Source: Bradyrhizobium retamae
GTDB taxonomy: Bacteria > Pseudomonadota > Alphaproteobacteria > Rhizobiales > Xanthobacteraceae
DNA length: 64,000 nucleotides
NCBI RefSeq assembly: GCF_001440415.1
Contig: NZ_LLYA01000057.1
Span: forward strand, 1 to 64,000
Direction of reading: 5' to 3'
Part shown: piece after piece, positions 9,084-17,909 of the stretch
Layout: the number at the start of each line of letters is the position of its first letter
How positions within the stretch are numbered: the first letter of the stretch is position 1
Position numbers and translations under genes: made by a program
Notes under the pieces: model-generated
What the model was told of the DNA's origin: nothing
Databases searched by the model: none
The model's input: the letters and a program-made list of their open reading frames with translations, nothing else

Positions 9084-9425
9084 AGCGAGCTCCCTCCATT
9101 GTCGTCCCTGCGAACGCAGGGCCCCATAGCCACCGGCGTTCGTGGTTGACTACCAACGGCGGCCATAGCGCTCGCAATAACTCACGCCTGTGGTTATGGG
9201 CCCCTGCCTTCGCAGGGGCGGCGGGAGAGTTGGTGGCGTATCACCGCACGATCCGGCTCCCCAAAAGTTTCAAGCATCACGATAAATTATTCGCCGAAAC
9301 CGGCCCAAAAACCTCCCGTAGCTCGGGCCAACGACGACGCAATCAACCGGTCCACCGACCAGCGTCGTTGTTTTCATCACCGGCGGATCACCCGCCGGAT
9401 ACAGCAATCCTCGGGAGAAGATTCC
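9084..9425. other. 342-bp intergenic region with an inverted repeat element
   Basis: No gene was found. The first half (about 9101-9223) is a palindromic element; the second half (9224-9425) shows only the ribosome-binding region of the fasciclin gene (CTCGGGAGAAGATTCC before the ATG). Confidence 0.6.
9101..9223. repeat. dispersed palindromic repeat element
   Basis: The left part reads GTCCCTGCGAACGCAGGG, then CCCCATAGCCACCG; the right part reads CTGTGGTTATGGG, then CCCCTGCCTTCGCAGGGGCG. The two ends are inverted copies of one another, and each end also carries its own small hairpin (CCCTGCG..CGCAGGG and CCCCTGC..GCAGGGG). This is the architecture of a non-coding REP/BIME-like element. Multi-copy status cannot be shown from one copy here. 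Confidence 0.7.
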
Positions 9426-9980
9426 ATGTCGAAACGTATTGCACTTCTGTCCGCCGCCGTGTTCAGCGCGCTGGCTTTCACCGCCACCATCACCGCGCCA
9501 GTTAGCGCAGAAGAAAAGACAGTGATGGTCGGCGGTGCGGCGATGTTCCCGTCCAAGAACATCATCCAGAACGCCGTCAATTCGAAGGACCACACCACGC
9601 TGGTCGCCGCCGTGAAGGCGGCCGGTCTGGTCGCGACGCTGGAAGGCAAGGGCCCGTTCACCGTGTTCGCGCCGACCAACACCGCCTTCGGCAAGCTGCC
9701 GGCCGGCACCGTCGAGACGCTGGTGAAGCCTGAGAACAAGGCGACCCTGACCAAGATTCTCACCTACCATGTCGTGCCCGGCAAGCTCGCCGCGTCCGAC
9801 CTCACCGATGGCAAGAAGCTCAAGACGGCCGAGGGCGAGGAGCTGACGGTCAAGAAGCAGGACGGCAAGACCTGGATCGTCGACGCCAAGGGTGGAACCT
9901 CGACGGTCACGATCACCAACGTCAACCAGTCGAACGGCGTGATCCATGTGGTCGACACCGTGCTGATGCCGGCGTCCTGA
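9426..9980 (+). CDS. secreted fasciclin (FAS1) domain protein
   Basis: 184 residues. Residues 1-28 are a signal peptide ending in APVSAEE. Residues ~45-182 form one FAS1 domain, with the H1-type box GPFTVFAPTNTAFGKLP, the YHVVPGKL segment, and the H2-type end GVIHVVDTVLMP. FAS1 domains act in adhesion or in binding surface molecules; some bacterial copies are small periplasmic proteins of unknown role. A hairpin terminator follows 47 bp downstream, so the gene is probably transcribed separately from the cytochrome b gene. Confidence 0.93.
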   Translation: MSKRIALLSAAVFSALAFTATITAPVSAEEKTVMVGGAAMFPSKNIIQNAVNSKDHTTLVAAVKAAGLVATLEGKGPFTVFAPTNTAFGKLPAGTVETLVKPENKATLTKILTYHVVPGKLAASDLTDGKKLKTAEGEELTVKKQDGKTWIVDAKGGTSTVTITNVNQSNGVIHVVDTVLMPAS

Positions 9981-10026
9981 GCTTCCGCGCGCCCCTGACC
10001 GGTCCCAACGGGAGCGTGTGGATTGG

Positions 10027-10054
10027 CGGGCCGGGGCAACCCGGCTCGCTTTTT
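10027..10054 (+). terminator. rho-independent terminator after the fasciclin gene
   Basis: GCCGGG-GCAA-CCCGGC (10030-10045), extended by three further pairs including one G-T, is followed by CTTTTT. It sits 47 bp after the fasciclin stop and 104 bp before the cytochrome b gene. Confidence 0.8.
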
Positions 10055-10157
10055 CGTGAAGTCGATACGCACCATGCATCGTTCTGATAGAATCATGGCA
10101 GTAACGAAACCAGGTTCCAGGCGTATATTCGATACGAATTGCAAGCGGGGATGAGCC

Positions 10158-10787
10158 ATGTCGGCCGTAACAGTCAGCGACGAACACGCCACCTCAACCA
10201 AGGCAAAGGTCATTCAGCCGGCCTGGGTGCGGGCGCTGCATTGGACAAACGCCTTCGCGATGGTCCTGATGATCATGTCGGGATGGCAGATCTATAACGC
10301 CTCGCCGTTATTCGGCTTTACGTTCCCCCGTTCGATCACGCTGGGCGGCTGGCTCGCCGGAGGGCTGCTCTGGCATTTCGCCGCGATGTGGCTGTTGATG
10401 GTCAACGGCCTGATTTACCTGGTGATGGGCTTTGTTACCGGCCGTTTCCGCAAGAAGCTGCTGCCGATCACGCCGGCGGGCGTGATTTCAGATACGAAAG
10501 CGGCGCTGACCGGCAAGCTGTCGCATGACGATCTCACCAAATACAATTACGTGCAAAAGCTGCTCTATGCCGGCATCATCGTCGTCGGCATCCTGATTGT
10601 GCTGTCAGGTCTGGCGATCTGGAAGCCGGTGCAATTGCAATACCTGACGGCGCTGTTCGGCGGCTATGAGGGCGCCCGTTACGTCCATTTCTTCTGCATG
10701 GCGGCGATTGTCGCCTTCATGGTGGTTCATGTTGCGCTCGCCCTCCTGGTGCCGAAGAGCCTGCGCGCCATGATCATCGGCCGCTAA
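10158..10787 (+). CDS. cytochrome b/b6-type membrane protein (electron donor to the adjacent oxidoreductase)
   Basis: 209 residues with four hydrophobic membrane segments (about 28-48, 62-90, 130-150, 172-195). Conserved His residues occur in RALHWTNAFAM, LWHFAAMW, and RYVHFFCMAAIVAFMVVHVAL, the pattern of di-haem cytochrome b561 / Ni-Fe-hydrogenase cytochrome b subunits. The gene lies 17 bp upstream of a molybdopterin oxidoreductase, a pairing that resembles MsrPQ (YedYZ). It therefore probably links that enzyme to the quinone pool or to periplasmic electron carriers. The partner relationship is inferred from context. Confidence 0.88.
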   Translation: MSAVTVSDEHATSTKAKVIQPAWVRALHWTNAFAMVLMIMSGWQIYNASPLFGFTFPRSITLGGWLAGGLLWHFAAMWLLMVNGLIYLVMGFVTGRFRKKLLPITPAGVISDTKAALTGKLSHDDLTKYNYVQKLLYAGIIVVGILIVLSGLAIWKPVQLQYLTALFGGYEGARYVHFFCMAAIVAFMVVHVALALLVPKSLRAMIIGR

Positions 10788-10804
10788 TTTAGGGGAGTAC
10801 GACT

Positions 10805-11590
10805 ATGGGCCGCATGCGCAAGCTTCTGATCCCCGGCGTCGACAAGACGCTTCTCGTCAGAGACGCCGTCAAGTCCATGCCGGATCTCACCCGCCGGCGC
10901 TTCATCTCAGGCGGTGCCAGCCTCGGCGCGCTCACGCTTCTGACCGGCTGCGACGTGACGGACAGTTTCTCGGCCGAGGAGATGCTCAAACAGGTCTCGA
11001 AATTCAATGATGGCGTGCAGGCATTGATGTTCAATCCCAATGCGATGGCGCCGACGTTCCCGGAAAGCGCAATTACAAAGCCGTTCCCGTTCAACGCCTA
11101 TTACGATCTCGACGAGGCGCCGGAAGTCGACGGCAAGACCTGGAAACTCGAGGTTCGTGGCCTGGTCGAGAACAAGAAGACCTGGACGCTGGACGAGCTC
11201 TATCAACTGCCGCAAGTCAAGCAGGTGACGCGCCATATCTGCGTCGAAGGCTGGAGCGCGATCGGAAGCTGGACCGGCACGCCGCTGCGCGATTTCCTCA
11301 AACTGGTCGGCGCGGATACGCGGGCGAAATATGTCTGGTTCCAGTGCGCCGACAAGGACGGCTACAATTCGCCGCTCGACATGCCGAGCGCACTGCATGC
11401 GCAAACCCAGATGACGTTCAAATTCGGCGACGAAATCCTGCCGCGCGCTTACGGTTTCCCGATGAAGATCAGGGTGCCGACCAAGCTCGGCTTCAAGAAC
11501 CCGAAATACGTGCTCTCGATGGAAGTCACCAACGACTACAAGGGCGGCTTCTGGGAAGACCAGGGGTATAATTCGTTTAGCGGAAGTTAG
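10805..11590 (+). CDS. molybdopterin-dependent oxidoreductase (sulfite oxidase / YedY fold), Tat-exported
   Basis: 261 residues. DLTRRRFISGGASLGALTLL is a Tat signal with a twin-Arg, and it is followed by TGC, which could be a lipobox. The mature part is an oxidoreductase molybdopterin-binding domain, with the Mo-ligating Cys in HICVEGWSAIGSW and the family end GFPMKIRVPTKLGFKNPKYV. It differs from canonical MsrP in the order and length of the N-terminal part. Substrate candidates are oxidised Met residues, sulfite or a related S- or N-oxide. It is co-oriented with and 17 bp downstream of the cytochrome b gene. Confidence 0.9.
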   Translation: MGRMRKLLIPGVDKTLLVRDAVKSMPDLTRRRFISGGASLGALTLLTGCDVTDSFSAEEMLKQVSKFNDGVQALMFNPNAMAPTFPESAITKPFPFNAYYDLDEAPEVDGKTWKLEVRGLVENKKTWTLDELYQLPQVKQVTRHICVEGWSAIGSWTGTPLRDFLKLVGADTRAKYVWFQCADKDGYNSPLDMPSALHAQTQMTFKFGDEILPRAYGFPMKIRVPTKLGFKNPKYVLSMEVTNDYKGGFWEDQGYNSFSGS

Positions 11591-11624
11591 TCGCGCTTGG
11601 TCGTTTCGCGCTCAGCGCGCGACC

Positions 11625-13406
11625 TCAGGACGATCCAGCCTCTTGATGCAGCTCGCCACCCCGCATTAACCGGCGGGCGATGTCGGCTGTCTGCAGTGAG
11701 GCGCGTTCTGTCGGTGAATGGGCCGCCAGATAGCGGGCAACCGCGATCAGGATGTGTCGGCCCTCGTCCGTGTCGCCCCACGCGCCGAACTGCCGGACTC
11801 CCGCCTCCAGCATCTGATACGCATGGAAGCCTGCATCTTCTCGCAGCACCGCATGCGCAAGCGTAGCGATCAGCGCCTTCGGCGAATGGCCGAGCGTGAG
11901 ATGCCGTGCCACCAGGCGTGCGGCAAGATCGACCTGTCTCTGCCGGTCGAAGGCGTCGAGCAAGGCGGCGCCGATCGTCTCTGGATCCGCGGGCAGATCA
12001 TCGAGCTGCTCGCCGCCGTCGCCCGGGATGCGCGCCGGCGGCACATTGAGATAGCGGGCAAGGTAGAGCGCCATCGCTCCGTGCAATACGCCGCGCACGG
12101 CCGTGACGTGAGTGTCGATGTTGGCAGTCCCGATGCGCGTCAGCGCCTGCTGGACCGCGTTGGCGTAGGTGAAGACGTGATGCGCCGTCTCCCAATCGGC
12201 GTGCTCGTTGGCGTTGCCGAAGCGCGCCACCCGGAGCGCTGCCGCGTAGGCGAGGGATTGGCCAAGGTCGGCAGGAGCGGCACCGGCGCGGATCGCCTCC
12301 TTGAGCGCGTCAACGATCCTGGCCGGATCGTCGCCGAGCAGCTCGTGAGCCAGTGCGGCGTGGCCCGACCAGTTACGCGAGCAGCATCCGGCAGCGAACA
12401 GATCCGCGAGTTCGCTGGTTGATTCCTCACACAGCGCAACAAGGTCGATAGGTTGGCGCCAGGCAGTTGATTCCTCGGCGCCACGGGCCGCTACCATTTG
12501 ACCGACGATAGTCGGCAGCAGAGCCGACGCGTGTTGCCAGCCGATCAGGTCGAGGCACTCGAATGCCTTGTTGACGAAGTCGAGCGAGTGTCCGGTGTCG
12601 GCGAAAGCCCGCTCGGTCTCGGCGGTGAACAGAACATCAGCGAGTTCAGCCGGGGAGAGGCCCGCCGCAATCGCCGTGAGCAGGGTGCGCTCGGCCGCCT
12701 CGCGATGGCGCACGTTTGTCCAGCGCCGCAGCCAACGTTTGAGCGCGGCCGGCTTCGGCCGGCTTCCAAGCGGCGAGCGTTCCCGCCGCGTCGCCTCGCC
12801 GTCGCAGTCCGCCGCCACGCGGCGCGCGCCGTGGAATAGAGCGAGATAGGCTTCCTCCTCCGGCAGCAAAGGCAGGATATTGGCGAGTGCCGTAAGGATC
12901 GTAAGACCGACGCCCCAGCCGTCGCGATTTTGCGCCCCGAACAGCGCCACCTCCCGCACGATCTCGGTCTGCGGTACGCCCGCCGCGAGCTGACCATGTA
13001 TGGCCTTGGCAATGACGAGGCCAAGATTGTGGGCGAGGCCGTTCGCAAATTGCTGACGCCAGTGCGCGGCGGGATCGGCATGGGTGAACGTGGTCTTCAC
13101 CCAGACGTCACCATTGCGCACCTCGACCGGGCAGATCGGCACGTCGTCCGCCCACAGGTCGAAGGTGCAGCCGCTTTCGAGATCGAAGCGCGCGTGGTGC
13201 CAATGACACGTCAAGATTCCGTCCTCGACGCTGCCGCGCTTGAGCGGGAAGCCCATGTGCGGGCAGCGATTGTCAAGGGCGAAGACGCGCCCGCGATCGT
13301 AGATGACGAGGATCGGACGATGGTCACCGTGCACAACGAGCCGCCCCTTGAGCTTCAACTCGTCAAGGCTGCCCGCCAGCGCAAATTCCTTGCTCGGCGC
13401 GTCCAT
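11625..13406 (-). CDS. Rieske [2Fe-2S] protein with a long unrecognised helical domain
   Basis: 593 residues. Residues ~5-105 are a Rieske ferredoxin-like domain with CPHMGFPL and CHWHHARFD supplying two Cys and two His. The remaining ~480 residues are predicted mostly helical and rich in His (for example GHSLDFVNKAFECLD, HADWETAHHVF, VRGVLHGAMALYL), and I do not recognise the family. The start at 13406 (MDAPSKEFALAGS) was chosen because GGAGG precedes it by 7 bp; three upstream ATGs in frame lack such a site. A 13-bp inverted repeat lies 53-84 bp upstream. It may be part of a minus-strand cluster with the reductase and MFS transporter upstream. Function is unknown; an oxygenase-type or electron-transfer role is possible. 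Confidence 0.85.
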   Translation of the reverse strand: MDAPSKEFALAGSLDELKLKGRLVVHGDHRPILVIYDRGRVFALDNRCPHMGFPLKRGSVEDGILTCHWHHARFDLESGCTFDLWADDVPICPVEVRNGDVWVKTTFTHADPAAHWRQQFANGLAHNLGLVIAKAIHGQLAAGVPQTEIVREVALFGAQNRDGWGVGLTILTALANILPLLPEEEAYLALFHGARRVAADCDGEATRRERSPLGSRPKPAALKRWLRRWTNVRHREAAERTLLTAIAAGLSPAELADVLFTAETERAFADTGHSLDFVNKAFECLDLIGWQHASALLPTIVGQMVAARGAEESTAWRQPIDLVALCEESTSELADLFAAGCCSRNWSGHAALAHELLGDDPARIVDALKEAIRAGAAPADLGQSLAYAAALRVARFGNANEHADWETAHHVFTYANAVQQALTRIGTANIDTHVTAVRGVLHGAMALYLARYLNVPPARIPGDGGEQLDDLPADPETIGAALLDAFDRQRQVDLAARLVARHLTLGHSPKALIATLAHAVLREDAGFHAYQMLEAGVRQFGAWGDTDEGRHILIAVARYLAAHSPTERASLQTADIARRLMRGGELHQEAGSS

Positions 13407-13458
13407 GCCCATACCTCCCATTGTCGCTTCGGGGGCGCTGCAGGTACTGCGCAACATA

Positions 13459-13490
13459 GGCATCCTCTCGCGCAAAGGCGAGAGGATGCC
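13459..13490. promoter_or_regulatory. perfect 13-bp inverted repeat upstream of the Rieske gene
   Basis: GGCATCCTCTCGC at 13459-13471 and GCGAGAGGATGCC at 13478-13490 are separated by six bases. The element lies 53-84 bp upstream of the chosen Rieske start and 65 bp after the reductase stop. It has no T-run on either strand, so it is unlikely to be a terminator; it could be an operator, an RNA processing hairpin or a repeat copy. Confidence 0.5.
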
Positions 13491-13554
13491 GTGGGTTTGG
13501 GGCTGCCCGAAAGGAACCGCGTTGGATCACGCCGCTGCAGCTCTGAGCGTTATC

Positions 13555-14724
13555 TCAACGCGCACTGAAAGTGAGGCCGGCGCGCTCCGCCAGACGCTTA
13601 CGCAACGCCTGACCCATCAGCGCGCCCGGTGTCCAGATGCCGCCCTCGCCCTGCACGTCGCGCACGAGGCAGAGAGCGCTCTCGGCGATCATCTTGCTGG
13701 TCGAGCCGTAGCCCGGATCGCGGTCGCCCCTGACGACCGTCTCGACCCGTCCGCCATCCGGCAGCTCGCCCAGGAAGAGGATGTCGTAGAAGCCCTTCTC
13801 GCGTTCTTCTCGGGTCGGGCCTGCGCCGGGTTTGAGGCCGCCGGTCCTGAACAAGGAAAATACCGTGGCGAACGTCTCCGTCGTCACGCCGGCGATTTCC
13901 CCCAATCCCGGCGCAACCATCATCTCGTCATAGACGAAATCCCTGCCGTAGAGATGACCCAACAGGAAATTCGTGCGGTGCACGTTCTTGGTGTTGACCG
14001 GCGCCATGGGGAACGGCACGAGCCATGCGTTCATGTGCGGGTCGTATTCGGGGATGAGGCCCGACGGCTGAGACGGCCCGGTGAACCCCGGCGTCAACGC
14101 GAAGGGGTCTGTCAGCAGCCCGATCAGGGCCGGGTCGCGCGCGGCGGCGGCCAATGTCGCCTGGGCGCTCGCCGCGGTGCCGCCAGACATGCCGCCTTTC
14201 ACCTTGCGCAGGCGGGCTTTGACCCGCCGCGCCGGGCGTCCGAATTTCTCGCGCGCCTTCTCCTGCACCGTGAGCACGCCGAGGTCGAACGGGATGGAAT
14301 CGAAGCCGCAGGAGAAGACGATGCGCGCGCCGGTCCGTTTCGCCTCTTCGTGATAGGCGGCGATCATGCGCCGCATCCAAACCGGCTCGCCGCAGAGATC
14401 AACATAGGCCGTTCCCGTGGCCGCGCAGGCCGCCACCAGCCCGGGACCGTGGAGCTGATACGGCCCGACAGTCGTGATAATCACGGCCGCACGCTCGCAC
14501 ATCGAACGCAGGGTGGCCGGCTCGTCGGCATCCGCCTTGACCAACGGCAAATCGTCCGGTGCGCCGATGTCGACACGCATCTTCTGGAGCTTGTCGGTCG
14601 AGCGTCCCGCGATCGCCCAGGACGGAGCATCGTCGCTGCGATAGGACGTCGCCAGATATTCGGCGACGAGACGGCCGGTGTAACCCGTCGCGCCATAGAC
14701 GATGAGGTCGAATTCGCGCTTCAC
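13555..14724 (-). CDS. saccharopine dehydrogenase-like NAD(P)-binding protein (trans-acting enoyl reductase family)
   Basis: 389 residues. The N-terminus LIVYGATGYTGRLVAEYL is a Rossmann GxxGxxG loop typical of this family. AIAGRSTDKLQ follows strand 2, and TTVGPYQLHGPGLVAACA, then YVDLCGEP, are the family signatures also found in mycobacterial trans-acting enoyl reductases. FSCGFDSIPFDLG is likewise conserved. The family reduces double bonds in lipid or polyketide intermediates in mycobacteria, while most bacterial members are uncharacterised; it should not be read as lysine-degrading saccharopine dehydrogenase. It lies 106 bp after the MFS gene and 148 bp before the Rieske gene, all on the minus strand. 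Confidence 0.86.
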   Translation of the reverse strand: MKREFDLIVYGATGYTGRLVAEYLATSYRSDDAPSWAIAGRSTDKLQKMRVDIGAPDDLPLVKADADEPATLRSMCERAAVIITTVGPYQLHGPGLVAACAATGTAYVDLCGEPVWMRRMIAAYHEEAKRTGARIVFSCGFDSIPFDLGVLTVQEKAREKFGRPARRVKARLRKVKGGMSGGTAASAQATLAAAARDPALIGLLTDPFALTPGFTGPSQPSGLIPEYDPHMNAWLVPFPMAPVNTKNVHRTNFLLGHLYGRDFVYDEMMVAPGLGEIAGVTTETFATVFSLFRTGGLKPGAGPTREEREKGFYDILFLGELPDGGRVETVVRGDRDPGYGSTSKMIAESALCLVRDVQGEGGIWTPGALMGQALRKRLAERAGLTFSAR

Positions 14725-14830
14725 GACGTTGGTCCTCCTCGAGACCCGGGAGAGCTATCGCCCCATCGCGTTTGATAGAGAGTACCACAGTTCCCGCTGC
14801 CGAGCAGACACCTTACCATCAGGCGTCCAC

Positions 14831-16018
14831 TCAAAAACTTCGTACCTTTCTCTGAAACGCCGACAATACCGCACCCAGCGCCAGCATCGCCGCGGAAATA
14901 TTCAGCGCGAACGACAGGCTGCCCAGCGCATCCGTGATCGCGCCGACCACGATCGGGCCCAGCGTCTGACCGATGCCGAATGAAATCGTCATCGCCGCGA
15001 TCGCGGTGGGCCAGGCTTGCGGCGGGTAGTTGAGGCGGACGAAGGCAGTGGTGGATCCGACCACGGCGAAGAAGGCCACGCCGAACACCAGCGCGGACAT
15101 CCCCAATAGCCACACCGAATGCCCGAAGATCGGCATCGCCGCGCCGATGGCATTGACACCGAGAATGATCGTGGTGGCGAGGCCGCCGCGGTCGAGCGCC
15201 AGTACGCGGCGCCATACCCAGGGCGTGATGAAAGCGCTGACACCGATCAGGCTCCAGAACGCGCTCTGCGCCGCGGCACCGCCACCGGCGTCGCGGATAT
15301 AGGCGATCATGAAGGTCATGTAGGCGATGTAGCCGGCGCCAAACAGAAAGTAGCCGGCGAGATAGATCACGACCGGCGCGACGGCGAATTTGGCCGCCGT
15401 CGTTTCGGTCAGGGCTGCACCGGCATGAAACGGTGCGAGCAGGACCGGGATCGTCATGACGACCGCCAACGCGGTCATCGCCCACCAGACCATCCACCAC
15501 GAGCCCGGCCCAAAGCCCTGCAGCACGAACGGCGCCACCAGTCCCGACGCCAGGATGCCGATCCCGGGGCCGGCATAGAACAGGCTGAGCAGAAAATTCG
15601 CCCGCTCGGGGCGCGACTGCGCAATCGTCGCCGCCAGCGCGCCGCCGCCGACGAATCCGGCCGCGGCGCCGACCCCCGCCAGAAGCCGCGCAAAACTCAG
15701 GACGTAGAAATCGCCTGTGGTGGCGCAGAGCGCCAGCGATAGCACGCAGGCCAGCGTGCCCCATCGAACGGAAGCGGCCAGTCCAAAACGCCGGATCATG
15801 CGCGAGGCGAGCAGGGCGCCTGCGAGATAGCCGGCGGCGTTGATGGTGTTCATGAAACCGGCCGCGGAATAGCTCCAGGCCAGGGTGTCGCGCATGTCAG
15901 GCAGCACCAGCGCATAGGCAAAGCGGCCGATGCCGAGACCGACGGTCGGCGCCAGCGACAGAATGAGGATCAGCCGTGCGGGATGCGCGTAACTCGCGGG
16001 ACGGTCGAGGGCGTGCAA
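14831..16018 (-). CDS. YbfB/YjiJ-family MFS transporter
   Basis: 395 residues with about 12 membrane helices. The family mark is near the first helix, APTVGLGIGRFAYALVLPDM, followed by WSYSAAGFMNTINAAGYLAGA, and the RLLAGVGAAAGFVGGGALAA helix. The substrate is unknown. I chose a TTG start at 16018 with GGAG eight bases upstream; a longer frame begins at 16171, but its first residues (MPGSSPGMT) are encoded by a dispersed palindromic repeat and the next ~40 are not typical of the family. It may be in an operon with the reductase and Rieske genes downstream. Confidence 0.86.
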   Translation of the reverse strand: MHALDRPASYAHPARLILILSLAPTVGLGIGRFAYALVLPDMRDTLAWSYSAAGFMNTINAAGYLAGALLASRMIRRFGLAASVRWGTLACVLSLALCATTGDFYVLSFARLLAGVGAAAGFVGGGALAATIAQSRPERANFLLSLFYAGPGIGILASGLVAPFVLQGFGPGSWWMVWWAMTALAVVMTIPVLLAPFHAGAALTETTAAKFAVAPVVIYLAGYFLFGAGYIAYMTFMIAYIRDAGGGAAAQSAFWSLIGVSAFITPWVWRRVLALDRGGLATTIILGVNAIGAAMPIFGHSVWLLGMSALVFGVAFFAVVGSTTAFVRLNYPPQAWPTAIAAMTISFGIGQTLGPIVVGAITDALGSLSFALNISAAMLALGAVLSAFQRKVRSF

Positions 16019-16144
16019 GGAATTTGCTCCGGCGGAACGGCATTGTGGCAGGCCGGCAGGGGGATGCACAGGCTCTGCGGCCGCAATGGTGTCTTGCCAA
16101 TCGCGCAATGCCGCTCTAGCACTCCGGCCCGGATTTCCTTCGCT

Positions 16145-16234
16145 CGTCATACCCGGGCTTGACCCGGGCATCCATCCATCGTCAGAAGATTTCGCGAAGC
16201 GGGATGGATTGCCGGGTCAAGCCCGGCAATGACG
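16145..16234. repeat. dispersed palindromic repeat (GTCATACCCGGGC type)
   Basis: GTCATACCCGGGCTTGACCC at the left and GGGTCAAGCCCGGCAATGAC at the right are near-complementary ends. Inner copies of CATCCATCC and GGATGG also pair. It lies between the MFS gene and leuB, whose ATG is at 16264. Typical of Bradyrhizobium intergenic repeats. Confidence 0.75.
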
Positions 16235-16263
16235 GCCAAAACACCAGTCTGAGGTAAACGACC

Positions 16264-17376
16264 ATGGCGACCCATAAACTGCTGCTTCTCCCCGGCGACG
16301 GCATCGGCCCCGAAGTGATGGGGGAGGTGCAGCGCCTGATCGACTGGCTGAACGCGGCGGGCATCGCGTCATTCGAGACCGAGCAGGGGCTGGTCGGCGG
16401 CTCCGCCTATGACGCGCACAAGGTGTCGATCTCGGAAGGCGACATGGACAAAGCCAAGGCGGCCGATGCCATCATCTTCGGCGCGGTCGGTGGTCCCAAG
16501 TGGGACAGCGTTCCCTACGAGGTGCGCCCTGAGGCAGGTCTCCTGCGCCTGCGCAAGGATCTCGGCCTGTTCGCCAATCTGCGCCCAGCCGTGTGCTACC
16601 CGGCGCTCGCCGATGCTTCCAGCCTGAAGCGCGAGGCGGTCGAAGGCCTCGACATCATGATCGTGCGCGAACTGACCGGCGGCGTCTATTTCGGCGAGCC
16701 GAAAACCATCACCGATCTCGGCAACGGCCAGAAGCGCGCCATCGATACCCAGGTCTATGACACCTATGAGATCGAGCGCATCGGCCGCGTCGCCTTCGAT
16801 TTGGCGCGCAAGCGCCGCAACAAGGTGACGTCGATGGAAAAGCGCAACGTCATGAAGTCGGGCGTGCTCTGGAACGAGGTCATGACGGCCGTCCACGCGC
16901 GCGAATACAACGACGTGACGCTGGAGCATCAACTCGCGGATTCCGGCGGCATGATGCTGGTGAAGGCGCCGAAGCAATTCGACGTCATCGTGACCGACAA
17001 TCTGTTCGGCGACATGCTGTCCGATATCGCGGCGATGCTCACGGGGTCGCTCGGCATGCTGCCCTCGGCTTCGCTCGGCGAGGTCGACGCCAAGACCAAA
17101 AAGCGCCGCTCGCTGTTCGAGCCGGTGCACGGCTCGGCGCCCGACATCGCTGGCAAGGGCCTCGCTAATCCGATCGCGATGATTTCGTCGTTCGGGATGG
17201 CGCTGCGCTATTCCTTCGATATGGGCGCGCTGGCCGACAAGGTCGACGCGGCGATCGCGGCGGTGCTGGCGAGTGGATTGCGTACGGCGGATATCAAGTC
17301 CGAGGGCACGACGGCAGCTTCAACCACGCAGATGGGCGAGGCGATTTTGAAGGAATTGCAGAAGCTGCACGCGTAA
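16264..17376 (+). CDS. leuB: 3-isopropylmalate dehydrogenase
   Basis: 370 residues. It oxidises and decarboxylates 3-isopropylmalate to 2-oxoisocaproate in leucine synthesis, in the cytoplasm. The N-terminal [12 protein letters not shown], the substrate-Arg region [29 protein letters not shown], the metal-binding [20 protein letters not shown] and the [14 protein letters not shown] loop are all intact. The Leu in GLLRLRKDL fits LeuB rather than isocitrate dehydrogenase. leuC and leuD are elsewhere in the window (26466-27872 and 22657-23262), so the pathway is not a single operon here. Confidence 0.97.
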   Translation: MATHKLLLLPGDGIGPEVMGEVQRLIDWLNAAGIASFETEQGLVGGSAYDAHKVSISEGDMDKAKAADAIIFGAVGGPKWDSVPYEVRPEAGLLRLRKDLGLFANLRPAVCYPALADASSLKREAVEGLDIMIVRELTGGVYFGEPKTITDLGNGQKRAIDTQVYDTYEIERIGRVAFDLARKRRNKVTSMEKRNVMKSGVLWNEVMTAVHAREYNDVTLEHQLADSGGMMLVKAPKQFDVIVTDNLFGDMLSDIAAMLTGSLGMLPSASLGEVDAKTKKRRSLFEPVHGSAPDIAGKGLANPIAMISSFGMALRYSFDMGALADKVDAAIAAVLASGLRTADIKSEGTTAASTTQMGEAILKELQKLHA

Positions 17377-17383
17377 GCGATTT

Positions 17384-17455
17384 GTAGGGTGGGTGCCCAC
17401 CAGTTTACGCAAAGAAAGATGTTGGGCACGGCGCAACGCGCCTTTGCCCACCTAC
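17384..17455. repeat. dispersed repeat with GTAGGGTGGG / CCCACCTAC ends
   Basis: The ends GTAGGGTGGG and CCCACCTAC are inverted copies, and the interior holds GGGCACGGCGCAACGCGCCTT. This is a repeat type common between Bradyrhizobium genes. It is followed to about 17510 by a second short palindrome (GGCCGGGACAAGCCCGGCC). Confidence 0.7.
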
Positions 17456-17528
17456 ATTTTCTCCGCAGCCAAAACGTGGATGGCCGGGACAAGCCCGGCC
17501 ATGACGACTCAATTGATCAATGCCGCTA

Positions 17529-17909
17529 TCAATACAGCGGGAAGCGCTGCGGATAGCCGCCCATGTCCGACGGCGGGTTGAGCGGCTGGCGGTCGATCGG
17601 CCGGTTGAGGTTTTCGCGCGCGAACGACGGATATCCGTGCTCCGGCGGGAAGGCGTAGTCCTGGAACTTGCGGTCCCCCGGCAGTACTTCGGTGCCGGCA
17701 TCGAGCCAGGAGCGCGTGGTGACGTAGACGCGGGTGCGCGGGCCCTGCTGGTATGACCGGTTGGGGCCGTTCGCGCCGTAATAGGGGCGGCCGTCGCGGT
17801 CGTATTGCTGCCTGGACTGGGCGTCGGCCGAGGTCGTGCCAATAGCGACGAGGGCGGCCGCGGCAAGCAGCATTGCGAGCTTGCTCGCAGCAGGTAATTT
17901 TCGGGTCAT
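17529..17909 (-). CDS. small secreted protein of unknown function
   Basis: 126 residues. Residues 1-31 are a signal peptide with a hydrophobic core (LAMLLAAAALVAIGTTSA) and a cleavage-like ADAQ. The mature part is polar and rich in Tyr, Arg, Pro and Gly, for example RDGRPYYGANGPNRSY and DMGGYPQRFPLY. I do not recognise a domain. Secretion is likely; the role is unknown. No obvious operon partner is present, and the 219 bp to its right show nothing. Confidence 0.75.
   Translation of the reverse strand: MTRKLPAASKLAMLLAAAALVAIGTTSADAQSRQQYDRDGRPYYGANGPNRSYQQGPRTRVYVTTRSWLDAGTEVLPGDRKFQDYAFPPEHGYPSFARENLNRPIDRQPLNPPSDMGGYPQRFPLY

Noticed and set aside
16019..16171. 51-codon N-terminal extension of the MFS transporter
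   Set aside because: It begins in a palindromic repeat (MPGSSPGMT) and is not typical of the family; the TTG start with GGAG is preferred.
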